From NCBI GenBank assembly GCA_002254385.1, contig NJDO01000021.1:1-25312 (forward strand): 25,312 bases of DNA, given 5' to 3'. Each line of letters starts with the position of its first letter. Positions within the stretch are counted from its first letter, which is position 1. Both the position numbers and the translations under genes were made by a program. The notes under the pieces are model-generated. The model ran no database searches and was not told the DNA's origin. It saw only the letters and a list, made by a program, of their open reading frames with translations. Shown piece after piece: positions 10,301 through 16,533 of this stretch. The DNA comes from Thermoplasmatales archaeon ex4484_6. GTDB lineage: Archaea; Thermoplasmatota; Penumbrarchaeia; Penumbrarchaeales; Penumbrarchaeaceae.

Positions 10301-11956
10301 TCCCACACTTATGAGAAGCGTCCCCAGAAGTGTTATCAGCATGTAGTTTCCGACGATCGGCCCACCCCATCCCTCGTAAACGATCCCCATGCCTATCAGG
10401 AGGATGATGGCTGCCAGGATGGAGTAGAATATGGAAAGGCCTCCGGCCTTCAACCACTTCACGGTCTCGATCACGACCCAACCCGCGAGAAGTGCAAAGG
10501 CGGGTGTCGCATTGAAATTGAATCTCACGGCCGAAAGGGCCATGAATATGGCAACAGCGGTCCATACGACGATAACGATGTAGTCCTTCCTCATGTTCCT
10601 GGGGATCTTGATGAATGCCATGGCCACACCCACGAGTGCAAGGAAGAATGTCCCGGGACCGAAGGTGAACACGACCCTCGATATCTCCGGTGCCTGGGCT
10701 TCCGCAATCGTGTTGTAGAGCTTATTGGATACGAAGTAACCGCCACCCGTGAACAGGAGGTCGGCTGTATCGGAGAAACCGATCTTCAATATGGCGTATG
10801 AAGCTCCCAGAAACACGATGAGCGTCGGGATCACTATCAGCCAGGGGATGTCCCTTGTCGGGACCATGAAGAATCCCATCATTGTCATTGCCAGGAATAT
10901 GTAGAATCCCTGGGACCATGTGGCGATGGAGAAACTGTAGTAGTAGGGAAGGGAGAGGAGGACCACCATGCCCATGGCGATGTATATCACCATGAATGTC
11001 CCAAGTGCGTCCTCGTTCCTGAAGCGATGCAGCAGCAGCTGTATCAGGTAATATATCAGCAGAATGGCCATAACATATGCGTATCCCTGCCATGTCAGTG
11101 CGATGGTCGCAATGGATAACCCGGTCAACGCGGAATAGATCATCGCTTCCTTGTTTTCCTTGAAGTATGTTCTGAAGCCCAGGACGACCTTGTGAGGCAT
11201 CCTCCAGTCCGAAATGAAGTTCCTGTCCTTCTGAACGGAGAATGCCTTTGACATGAAATACATCGAAAGTACAAGGAAGAACACAACGAAAGAGTCATGA
11301 TCGCTGAATCCCAGGGTGGACCTTTCGATATGGGATGCGGTCACCGCAAGCAGGAACGCTGCCATGAGACCCGCCTTCTTCCCGAAGACCTCCTTTCCGA
11401 GAAGATACATCGGGATGACGGTAAGGGCCCCCCAGAATGTGGGGGCGAACTCGAATACGAACCATGTGGAGGCATCCACATTGAAGCCGAACAGAGGGGA
11501 GAGAGCGATGCCCATCAATGCGATGGACCAGTCGAATATGGGGGGTCGAGGATTGCCGCTGGAAAGCGGGTAGTTCAGCAGGTTGTCGATCCGAACGTGA
11601 TGGTAATTCTCCTGAACGTAGTCTATGACCCTCTTGTGATATGAAGGGTCATTCCCAACTATGTTCGGCGGCCAGGTGTTGAAGGATATCTGGTAGTAGA
11701 GGTATTCCCTCATAAGAAATGCCAGAACGAATATCCCGAACAGAATGACGACCGTCGTCCTGTTCGCGTTCCACCACTCCCCGAAGGTGGTCCGATGGAC
11801 CTCCTCCTTTCTGCTCCTTTCGACTCCCTGGCTCTGGGGCTTCTTCACAGCCTTATCAACCTCGGTCTGTCCGTCCGGGACCGCCTCATGGATCCGGACC
11901 TTCTGCTTTTTCGGGGACTTTTTTCGCCCCCTTTCTGACCTTGCCCTGCGAGCCAT
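4355..11956 (-). CDS. aglB: Giant oligosaccharyltransferase AglB/STT3 with long C-terminal Ig-like/Cna-B-like extension
   Basis: This is the catalytic subunit that moves a lipid-linked glycan onto Asn of N-x-S/T sequons outside the cytoplasmic membrane. After a basic cytoplasmic N-terminus (1-60) come about 12-13 membrane helices (about 67-595). GND at 101-103 is the first DxD-type metal site, FSDHDSF at 217-223 is the second conserved acidic loop, TIAE at 416-419 is the TIXE motif, and WWDYG at 651-655 is the sequon-recognition motif. The catalytic module ends near residue 995, where archaeal AglB proteins normally stop (roughly 600-970). Here about 1500 residues follow: serial carboxypeptidase-regulatory/Cna-B-like domains, four SdrD-B-like calcium-loop motifs (YWDTNDDS, YWDKDGNG, YHDMNGDR, FNDANRNE), a NEW3-like region, a CARDB-like domain ending IRETDDYDN, and a membrane helix at about 2508-2526. 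GGTGA lies 5 nt before the ATG. The family is certain; the role of the extension is unknown. Confidence 0.95.
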   Translation of the reverse strand: MARRARSERGRKKSPKKQKVRIHEAVPDGQTEVDKAVKKPQSQGVERSRKEEVHRTTFGEWWNANRTTVVILFGIFVLAFLMREYLYYQISFNTWPPNIVGNDPSYHKRVIDYVQENYHHVRIDNLLNYPLSSGNPRPPIFDWSIALMGIALSPLFGFNVDASTWFVFEFAPTFWGALTVIPMYLLGKEVFGKKAGLMAAFLLAVTASHIERSTLGFSDHDSFVVFFLVLSMYFMSKAFSVQKDRNFISDWRMPHKVVLGFRTYFKENKEAMIYSALTGLSIATIALTWQGYAYVMAILLIYYLIQLLLHRFRNEDALGTFMVIYIAMGMVVLLSLPYYYSFSIATWSQGFYIFLAMTMMGFFMVPTRDIPWLIVIPTLIVFLGASYAILKIGFSDTADLLFTGGGYFVSNKLYNTIAEAQAPEISRVVFTFGPGTFFLALVGVAMAFIKIPRNMRKDYIVIVVWTAVAIFMALSAVRFNFNATPAFALLAGWVVIETVKWLKAGGLSIFYSILAAIILLIGMGIVYEGWGGPIVGNYMLITLLGTLLISVGIFAYMKYRKNREWFKFRKVLTGMGIGFIVVMPNLFFAVDAAIPIEMKQDFDPDLSYLGSFGSSLHSEYWMDSYQWLAEQDIEENGHYLKPEERPGFMSWWDYGFDELLLGKHPTAADNFQNGYQFTGSLIASQNETEAISLMTARLLEGDFTRNGGDFSDEIWDILVSHLGDDRNSTWSAYEIRRIYRNSASYIDKVMDDPDTYGKFDDITWPNARYAAARVVFTRLGEEGVVDLYDDIIKATDKSLRYFAVDYRLFPFSASNTGIFYAPITLADRNVDDYLEYKVYAQENTRGSNDNPVWTDYPDNPISMEKAQEESKRLGYKFRINRYEMFYTDMFYNSLFYRTYVGWGPKDIGAPDDGKSIPAMFGDLQNYPAMQAWNMTHFKLVYRTMYYSELDSDNATFPDDYEPVSSKEAIERYKKNGGDVKSGLGQGVFYIKYYHGAVLSGRVRTEEGVGVPGVRVTVLDDFGIPHGNVLTGENGDYEIIAPPGEVTIVVSTGELANQYDKLYQFQVDQSTGQPMNAINITNIDISDDLAMRRIDDGRMTRDLVIQGKMITGKVYWDTNDDSTYSEGEDSLVTEGSLTFINTEQESIRFGPSEMDETGKYTVSGLVPGKYNVLYQHGSKSDILVSDLVVDPRDTDEKDIRIDRTEINGHVAYITGVPASNQTLYLIDEGGERTEIALDGNGNYSLKELFPGIYSLEFPGTRYYHEPVKFSIDQGETVSNNITLIPGNVLTIRARYPVLHSQGGVTGDVVKGAVVSVILRTNLSHRWTTMTDERGEARLFLPIGGYDISVYSIEKDQYFSYIGYHFLHQDTDELLTPVLEPAFRVTGYLTKLVDNPHNDTQVQFKRIGDGTMARTFSTPGGEYSIVLPKSDYLVILDNRSKSNVSYFHMQKIEPPKESNDLRLDIWTPKTVTVSGRVYWDKDGNGRFTDRSVLEKEGDIYPLEYGLENITVSFEYANGTIDAVTDRFGNFTVELPPDDFEMKVDVEGYDPFVRELTIEGTVADYNLGINGTDVMLQARDRALTLDVFYDFYGEKQIEKVALDNIEVLLTPTGIHRAGVEFTLSTDENGMIYTEAFPGEYLVQINREYTSGGISHLLSYEDVFFMEPGLDVHTEEIKVEHLVDVKGRMYLEENDLIRYPPEMTVNLLPIQGQRVTLETAQTDFNGEFEFNVPAGVYILEAHHDRPAAHYLYWSVVSFDDELSFKDYRMVQALPVDGDISPTFDGVKDSQIFFENGSLWTSAGMSDNGHFSLFLFPGDYRVVYYFQTEESSADGGYKVEYMYNGTVSITGGTFGLEIEPDKFLEIQGAVYHDMNGDRTIQQNERLPNANITFTPDIDKFGPLNITTDENGDYRAMVPNSRIEVTVDIEGYRSRPRDDLSEFDLREDPIAFRDIAVIPEDIVVQGIIFNDANRNEIRDEDEDSLPGMDLTFTEEGGERYFASTAEDGSFRVELPPGIYSVLGMKYSNGLPVYGYMNEMNIDMGDDLTDLQLNAVGAGRFRGTLFYRDTDGRVHYEIPKDEGVIDFYTEGRGTIQAQYSDSTYMVDLPFYDFQASSEFQTNEYDMEMTYRIDAQVHAGPDSDPSVFSLEFVKSKDYSFKIELVEDNQHEIEMGPSSEVKIMYYLENVGNEPYTVDVKSTEKPEGWIVELPEGEGIHLDIGEKVIRQLNISSPREPSFTNSFKFEGESSMGSRNTFQIQVNTPPSYRFDMSFDIPEILGVGYNERRVFNLTVSNLGSGEDVVNVRFSPGMDELEDWKLEWEGEPSFPDEGENVSLTPRGQRKFAITIYTPEREEDEQLFRESLTLTFTGKDRQGDVVTKDITFKVTKPNLVLPPGYLKLSNRRLEDPILNRTVEANITVKSLGRDASKVNVSLKIDGKVVAEGMIPYIPQDGTGYVKVRFNTTENNITENDFHTFEVLIDPYNTIRETDDYDNVGVWYNVVVGQTPEANIEINWRIVIFVILVLIITLGVIAYKQRTEPI

Positions 11957-11989
11957 CTGAACTCACCTGCTCTCTTTACACTCGGATCG

Positions 11990-12030
11990 ATAGTGCCAGA
12001 CCATCCGGAAAGATGGATACCTTGCACTAT
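11990..12030 (-). promoter_or_regulatory. Bipartite hairpin in the aglB leader
   Basis: ATAGTGC (11990-11996) pairs perfectly with GCACTAT (12024-12030), and inside it CCATC (12001-12005) pairs with GATGG (12012-12016) around a 6-nt loop. It occupies the 101-bp gap between the small membrane protein gene and aglB, ending about 33 nt before the aglB ATG. It could be an intercistronic processing or attenuation element, or an operator for a dimeric regulator. Confidence 0.45.
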
Positions 12031-12057
12031 TGAGGTGCCGGAATAAGCTTCTCTTAC

Positions 12058-12591
12058 TTATTCATTTTTGTCAGTATTGGTACGCTGACCGGGTCCGGAG
12101 CTTTTCGCTGGATCCGAGGGTCCCGGACCCAATAGGACGGGTCCGAAGAAAAGAATGGCGATCGCGGTTATGATGAAGATCTGAAGCGAGGGGTCAGAAT
12201 CAAGGTAAATGCCGATCTGCTGTATTCTTGGCAGGAAGAACAGCAATAGAATGGCCCCGGCAGAGAGAAAGATGGAAATGACCAGCGGCCAGATACCTAT
12301 TCTCTCCAGTCTGTAAGGGCGGGGGGACAGTATTGCTTCCAGCAGTATGATCAGGGGAAGCACCAGAATGATGATGTGAATTGAGACGGACCAGATATCG
12401 GTAAGGTTGGGACTTCCGAGCTTCCAAAACGAGATGAGAACGAATCCGGTCCATCCCGCAACCCCCATCCATTTCTTTTCAAACAGGAATCCGATGAGGA
12501 CGGCAGCAAGAGGGAGGGTGTAGAGCGGGTTGGGATCTATGTGGAGCACGGAAACAAGGGCAAGATAGAGGACCAGGAGATAACCGATCAT
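12058..12591 (-). CDS. Small six-helix membrane protein
   Basis: The protein has 177 residues with about six hydrophobic segments (near 2-17, 23-37, 42-57, 66-88, 97-117, 133-152) and a short polar C-terminal tail (GPGPSDPAKSS...). The start ATG overlaps the stop of the upstream DUF58 gene by ATGA (12588-12591), and a strong GAGGAGGT ribosome binding site lies 7 nt upstream, inside the DUF58 gene. It is thus translationally coupled to DUF58 and is the third gene of the DUF1616-DUF58 unit. No family is recognised. It may be a membrane partner of the DUF58 protein, by context only. Confidence 0.8.
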   Translation of the reverse strand: MIGYLLVLYLALVSVLHIDPNPLYTLPLAAVLIGFLFEKKWMGVAGWTGFVLISFWKLGSPNLTDIWSVSIHIIILVLPLIILLEAILSPRPYRLERIGIWPLVISIFLSAGAILLLFFLPRIQQIGIYLDSDPSLQIFIITAIAILFFGPVLLGPGPSDPAKSSGPGQRTNTDKNE

Positions 12592-14009
12592 TGGCTCAAC
12601 CTCCTCAGACCGGATATGACAAGCTCCCCCCTCTCTTCGGGATCCACCTCTATCACCCTGACACCCCCTGCCCTCAGCGATCTCAGGAGCGTCTGTTTCT
12701 CAAGGTAATCCTCGTACATCCTTTCCAGCCTCTTCTCGGAGAGTTCGGTATCCCTGATATGATAGGGCCAGGAGGATGGCGAGACAACGACCACGCGGTG
12801 CTTTCTCTTCACTGCCATCTGGAGACTCCTCATGATGGCAGGTCTGTTGGTCTCCAGGTCGGAGATGACAACCAGGAGCATACCCGTCTCCTCGAGGAGC
12901 TCCATGGTCCTGATCGCCTCGAATATACCGGAGGTCCTGTCACGGGTGAAGCTCCTTCTCTTCCCCTTGACAAGAAAGGGGCCTACCGTATCAAGGAATC
13001 TTTCCTCACCTTCCGCCTTGCCCCCCTTGTATCTCCTTGGCATGCCGGGATAATCGGCGGTCTCGACGGGGTTGGGCAGCTTGAAGAGAGAGAGAACGAT
13101 GTCGTCAAGCTCGCATTTCCCGGGTGTGAGATGGTCCATTACCTTGAACTCATCGAAAGTTATCAGACCGACCGGGTGTCCATTGTTGTGCATGACAATG
13201 CCGATCTGCATCGCAAGTGCAAGTGCGTGATCCAATTTGGCCCTCTGTCTGACCACTTCCCTCATGGAAATGGAGCAGTCGACCATGATCATGGTCGGAA
13301 GGCTCGTCTCGTGTTCGAACTCCTTCGTCATGAGCTTCGTCAGCCTCGATACCGCCTTCCAGTCGATATCCCTGAACCGGTCCCCGGGCATGTAATCCCG
13401 GACGGACTTGAAGTCCGAGATGTAGGTCCTCGTGTGCCTCCTGTGAGCGGGTCCTGTGATCTCGAACTGCTTTCTCCGGGACATGAGGTGTGCCATTGCT
13501 ATATCCTTCTTGGCAGCCCTTACGAAAATCTCCGTTCCGGGATGCAGCGACATCTCCCGGGTGAACAGCCCTCGTGCCTCCATGAGGGTCAATCCGAGAG
13601 GCGGGAATCTGAAATAGCCCCTCTCCTTGGGGATGATGCTGTAGATCGTCGAAAGGGGTTTTTTCGGACTGACGGTGCCTGTTATCGATATATCGCCGGA
13701 GGAATGAATGAAGGTCCTGGGCGGTCTGTCGGACACGATCATCCTGATGCTCTCGTCGGATTCTATCTGGAGCTTGATCGAGCAGGGCGAATCCTTGTGA
13801 ACGACCTTCTCGAGAACGGTCCTTTCTATCCTGAGGTCCACCCTTGTTGTCAGGGAGTGGAATTCCATTCTTCTGTAGGCCAGATAGAGGAGCACCGCCG
13901 CACCGGTGACGGCCATCAATGTACTTGAGAACATGTAGGCGGAAATGAAGAGGATCACAACCAGACCCACGATCAAACGCCCGGTGAAAGTGAATCTGCT
14001 CCCCATCAT
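12588..14009 (-). CDS. DUF58 family (von Willebrand factor A-like) membrane-anchored protein
   Basis: The protein has 473 residues. Two hydrophobic segments (about 10-28 and 30-45) are followed by a beta-rich region, then the DUF58 signature YMPGDRFRDIDWKA at 206-219 with TKEFEHE just after. DCSIS at 244-248 is a MIDAS-type DxSxS metal motif inside a vWA-like fold. DUF58 proteins are widely found next to MoxR AAA ATPases and membrane proteins, and are thought to act in assembly or maturation at the membrane. No MoxR gene is present in this window. The gene abuts DUF1616 with no intergenic space (its ATG ends at 14009, the DUF1616 stop begins at 14010) and overlaps the next gene by 4 nt, so the three are almost certainly co-transcribed. 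Family assignment firm; the target is unknown. Confidence 0.9.
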   Translation of the reverse strand: MMGSRFTFTGRLIVGLVVILFISAYMFSSTLMAVTGAAVLLYLAYRRMEFHSLTTRVDLRIERTVLEKVVHKDSPCSIKLQIESDESIRMIVSDRPPRTFIHSSGDISITGTVSPKKPLSTIYSIIPKERGYFRFPPLGLTLMEARGLFTREMSLHPGTEIFVRAAKKDIAMAHLMSRRKQFEITGPAHRRHTRTYISDFKSVRDYMPGDRFRDIDWKAVSRLTKLMTKEFEHETSLPTMIMVDCSISMREVVRQRAKLDHALALAMQIGIVMHNNGHPVGLITFDEFKVMDHLTPGKCELDDIVLSLFKLPNPVETADYPGMPRRYKGGKAEGEERFLDTVGPFLVKGKRRSFTRDRTSGIFEAIRTMELLEETGMLLVVISDLETNRPAIMRSLQMAVKRKHRVVVVSPSSWPYHIRDTELSEKRLERMYEDYLEKQTLLRSLRAGGVRVIEVDPEERGELVISGLRRLSQ

Positions 14010-15422
14010 TCATCCCCCCACATCTATACTGAAAGAAACCGTCTGCTCTTCGGTCCCATCGTCGAACAGGAACGATACCGTCCACGAGCCGTCGGGCAGT
14101 ACGAGTCCGATCGGCATCACGTCCACCGAGGAGGTTGCATTGACATGCAGCTCCAGCACTAGCGTCACCCCTTCTTCGAGTTCGAAGGGTCCTTCTGCGG
14201 GATCAATTCTCCGGACCGTTCCACCATCGCCAGTCCGGATCCTTACCTGCACATCTCTATCCGTATCGGTCGGATTTCTGACCCCCACACCCACTCCGAC
14301 GGTCTCGTTCGAACCAACGCTGTCCGGAAGGCCCGAGGGGTCGCCGTCCCATCCCGTGATGAATGTTTCCAGTCCATAAGTGCTGTTGGAGAACCTGCCC
14401 GGGGAGAACACCTTTATCCAGATATGGAGGTCGCGGTATTCCTTCTCACCGCGAAAGAGAAGGAACCTCAGCTTGTAGGACCCTGTCTCGAGGACCGAGA
14501 AGTTGCAGGGGAGCTCCAGTGTCTCCCTGTCCCCGACCGAGATCTCCATGGACGGTTGATTTGTTCTCGAAAGGGTCACATGGTCCATGCCGGTGACGGT
14601 GTTGTTCCTCGCTTCCGGGGAGATGGTGAGAACGATGGTGTAGTTCATTCTCCTATGTTCGTGGTTCCCGATACCTATGATTACATACTTTTCCTCCTCA
14701 AGTAGCATGTTCCGGGGATATTTCTCCGCCATTCCGGTGGGTCCCAGGATGTAGAATTCGGTGAAGGCCTCCCCTTCCCTGGGAACGACTATGATGTAGA
14801 CAAGGAGTGTAACGGATGCCAGCATCATGATGACTATTCCCGCGGTGAGGAGCTTGTCCGTCGTGGAGTAGTCATCGGGGATGGATATGTCGATCACGAT
14901 ACCGTACCTGTCCTCCTTCGGAACCCTTCTCCTTCGGAGGATGGCAGCTATCCCGGTGATCACTATGAAGGCGTAGATGGAGATGAGGATGGGGAACAGC
15001 CTGATACCGAGATGTTCGGGGTCCCAATCATAGGTGTAGTTGAGGACCAGCCCTATCAGCGGAGTGATGGCTATGGAAAGTCCCAGGGAAAGGGCGACCC
15101 GCTCCAGGTCATCCAGTCCCTTTCCGCCCGGGATCTCATCTCCGCCGCCCTCTTCGGATTCCCCTTCTTCCACGATCCTTTCCCATTCCTCCCTGGTTAT
15201 GGGCCGCCCCTCCCTGTCGAAGTATCTCTTTCTCTCGGGGTAGAGTGCGGAGATGAGCATGTAACCGGGAATGAACAGGATGAAGGGCAGTCCCAGGACG
15301 ACCCTCAGGACCTGGCTTCCGAAGCCGAGCACCTCATCGAGAATGATGATCGCCACCAGAAGTGTTGACAGGACCAGAGCTGCATACAGGTCATGGGGTT
15401 TTTCCCGGATCTCGATCCTCAT
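14010..15422 (-). CDS. DUF1616 family membrane protein
   Basis: The protein has about 470 residues. An N-terminal pair of membrane helices with LPFILFIPGYMLISALYPE is characteristic of DUF1616, followed by the second hallmark LDDLERVALSLGLSIAITP and further helices to about residue 225. The C-terminal half is a beta-rich, sequon-containing extracytoplasmic region (NYT, NNT, NFS, NST). The start is placed at ATG 15422 because a TATA-like box at 15445-15454 puts transcription start almost exactly there. ATG 15431 would add three residues but lies too close to the box. DUF1616 proteins occur in archaea, often near surface-protein or glycosylation genes; their biochemical role is not established. 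It heads the unit DUF1616-DUF58-small membrane protein, which points toward aglB. Confidence 0.85.
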   Translation of the reverse strand: MRIEIREKPHDLYAALVLSTLLVAIIILDEVLGFGSQVLRVVLGLPFILFIPGYMLISALYPERKRYFDREGRPITREEWERIVEEGESEEGGGDEIPGGKGLDDLERVALSLGLSIAITPLIGLVLNYTYDWDPEHLGIRLFPILISIYAFIVITGIAAILRRRRVPKEDRYGIVIDISIPDDYSTTDKLLTAGIVIMMLASVTLLVYIIVVPREGEAFTEFYILGPTGMAEKYPRNMLLEEEKYVIIGIGNHEHRRMNYTIVLTISPEARNNTVTGMDHVTLSRTNQPSMEISVGDRETLELPCNFSVLETGSYKLRFLLFRGEKEYRDLHIWIKVFSPGRFSNSTYGLETFITGWDGDPSGLPDSVGSNETVGVGVGVRNPTDTDRDVQVRIRTGDGGTVRRIDPAEGPFELEEGVTLVLELHVNATSSVDVMPIGLVLPDGSWTVSFLFDDGTEEQTVSFSIDVGG

Positions 15423-15444
15423 CGGGGCCATTGAGGTTCTACAT

Positions 15445-15454
15445 CGATATATCG
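15445..15454 (-). promoter_or_regulatory. TATA-like box for the DUF1616-DUF58 unit
   Basis: The palindromic string cgatatatcg is centred about 27 nt upstream of ATG 15422, the spacing expected for a leaderless archaeal transcript. It lies in the 56-bp gap after the YitT-family gene. Confidence 0.4.
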
Positions 15455-15478
15455 TTTGTGGCGTGGATCCGTCCCCTG

Positions 15479-16441
15479 TCAGAGGGGCGTGTCCTCCTCT
15501 TTCTGAGGTTTGAATCCCAATCCATAGACCTCGTGAAGGTCCGAGATGACCATGAAGGCTTCCGGGTCCTCCTCGACGACGATCTGTCTGACCTTGTATA
15601 TGGACCTCCTTGTCACGACACAGAAGAGGACCTCTTTCTCCGAGCGGGTGTATCCACCCATGCCGTGAAGGACCGTTACACCCCGGTTGATCTCGGACAA
15701 TATCCTCTTCATGATCGTCTCCCAGCTGTCGGAGACGATGTACAATCCCTTCGTGTTGCCCAGCCCCTCGATCATCACATCCACTGTCTTGGAGGAGACG
15801 AAAAGTGCGATAAATCCCAGAAGTGCGAATCCGATTCCACCGAAAACCAGGGCGCCGATCGAAATGACGAGAAAGTCAAAGGCCATGAAAGCCTGTCCCG
15901 CAGTGGCCACCCTGTACTTTACGGCCATCTGGGCGATGATATCGGAACCCCCTGTCGAACCCTGGGCCCTGAACACCAGGCCAAGGCCGATACCCAGCAG
16001 TACCCCCCCGAACACGGCGGCCAGGAGAGGATCGAGGTCGCTCAGAATTGATACGGAGTCCGGATCACTGAGCAGATATGGTTCCTTTTTCAGTATGAGG
16101 CCGTAGATCACATTGTCGATGACATCGACCATGACCGAGAACATCAAGAATCCGTAGAGGGTCCTGATCCCGAACCTCCTCCCGAGGACCCTTAGTCCTA
16201 TGAGGAACAAGGGAAGGTTGAGAATGAACATTGTCACACCAAGGGGTACTCCCAGGCTGTAATTCACTATGATGGAAATTCCGGATACCCCTCCTGCGGT
16301 CACCTTATAGGGGTCGAGGAACCACAGCAGGCCAAGGGACATGATGACACATCCGATTGTTATTGCGATGTAGTCCCTTGCCATCCTTTTCCAGAGATTC
16401 CCCGAAAGACCTTTCCTTCCCGATAGAGGTGGACCGTTCAT
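15479..16441 (-). CDS. YitT family membrane protein (DUF161 plus DUF2179 domains)
   Basis: An N-terminal membrane domain of about five or six helices carries the YitT features PYKVTAGGVSGISIIV and FRAQGSTGGSDIIA. It is followed by a soluble DUF2179 domain of about 80 residues (GVTVLHGMGGYTRSEKEVLFCVV, ending EVYGLGF). YitT proteins are widespread membrane proteins of unclear transport role; the DUF2179 domain resembles small ligand-binding domains. The start is put at ATG 16441 because a TATA-like box at 16464-16476 gives transcription start near 16444. Alternatives are ATG 16543, which would overlap the upstream gene by 10 nt and add 34 residues of polar, non-family-like sequence, and ATG 16384 (MARDYIAITIG), where family homology begins. 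Family assignment strong; the start is moderately supported. Confidence 0.85.
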   Translation of the reverse strand: MNGPPLSGRKGLSGNLWKRMARDYIAITIGCVIMSLGLLWFLDPYKVTAGGVSGISIIVNYSLGVPLGVTMFILNLPLFLIGLRVLGRRFGIRTLYGFLMFSVMVDVIDNVIYGLILKKEPYLLSDPDSVSILSDLDPLLAAVFGGVLLGIGLGLVFRAQGSTGGSDIIAQMAVKYRVATAGQAFMAFDFLVISIGALVFGGIGFALLGFIALFVSSKTVDVMIEGLGNTKGLYIVSDSWETIMKRILSEINRGVTVLHGMGGYTRSEKEVLFCVVTRRSIYKVRQIVVEEDPEAFMVISDLHEVYGLGFKPQKEEDTPL

Positions 16442-16463
16442 CGACCGGACCCAGTCAGATGAC

Positions 16464-16476
16464 CTATAATAATATT
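16464..16476 (-). promoter_or_regulatory. TATA-like box for the YitT-family gene
   Basis: On the minus strand the site reads aatattattatag, in the overlap-free gap downstream of the surface protein gene. Its centre is about 29 nt upstream of ATG 16441, implying a leaderless transcript. Confidence 0.45.
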
Positions 16477-16533
16477 GTGTAATGGTCGTTCCCGCCAAGG
16501 ATCCTTTCCGGAGGAAATCTCTTCTCCGCTCCT

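Noticed and set aside
12591..13928. Long open frame of 445 codons on the plus strand
   Set aside because: It is antisense to the DUF58 gene, whose motifs are clear. The translated sequence is His/Pro/Gly-rich without domains, as expected for a shadow frame.
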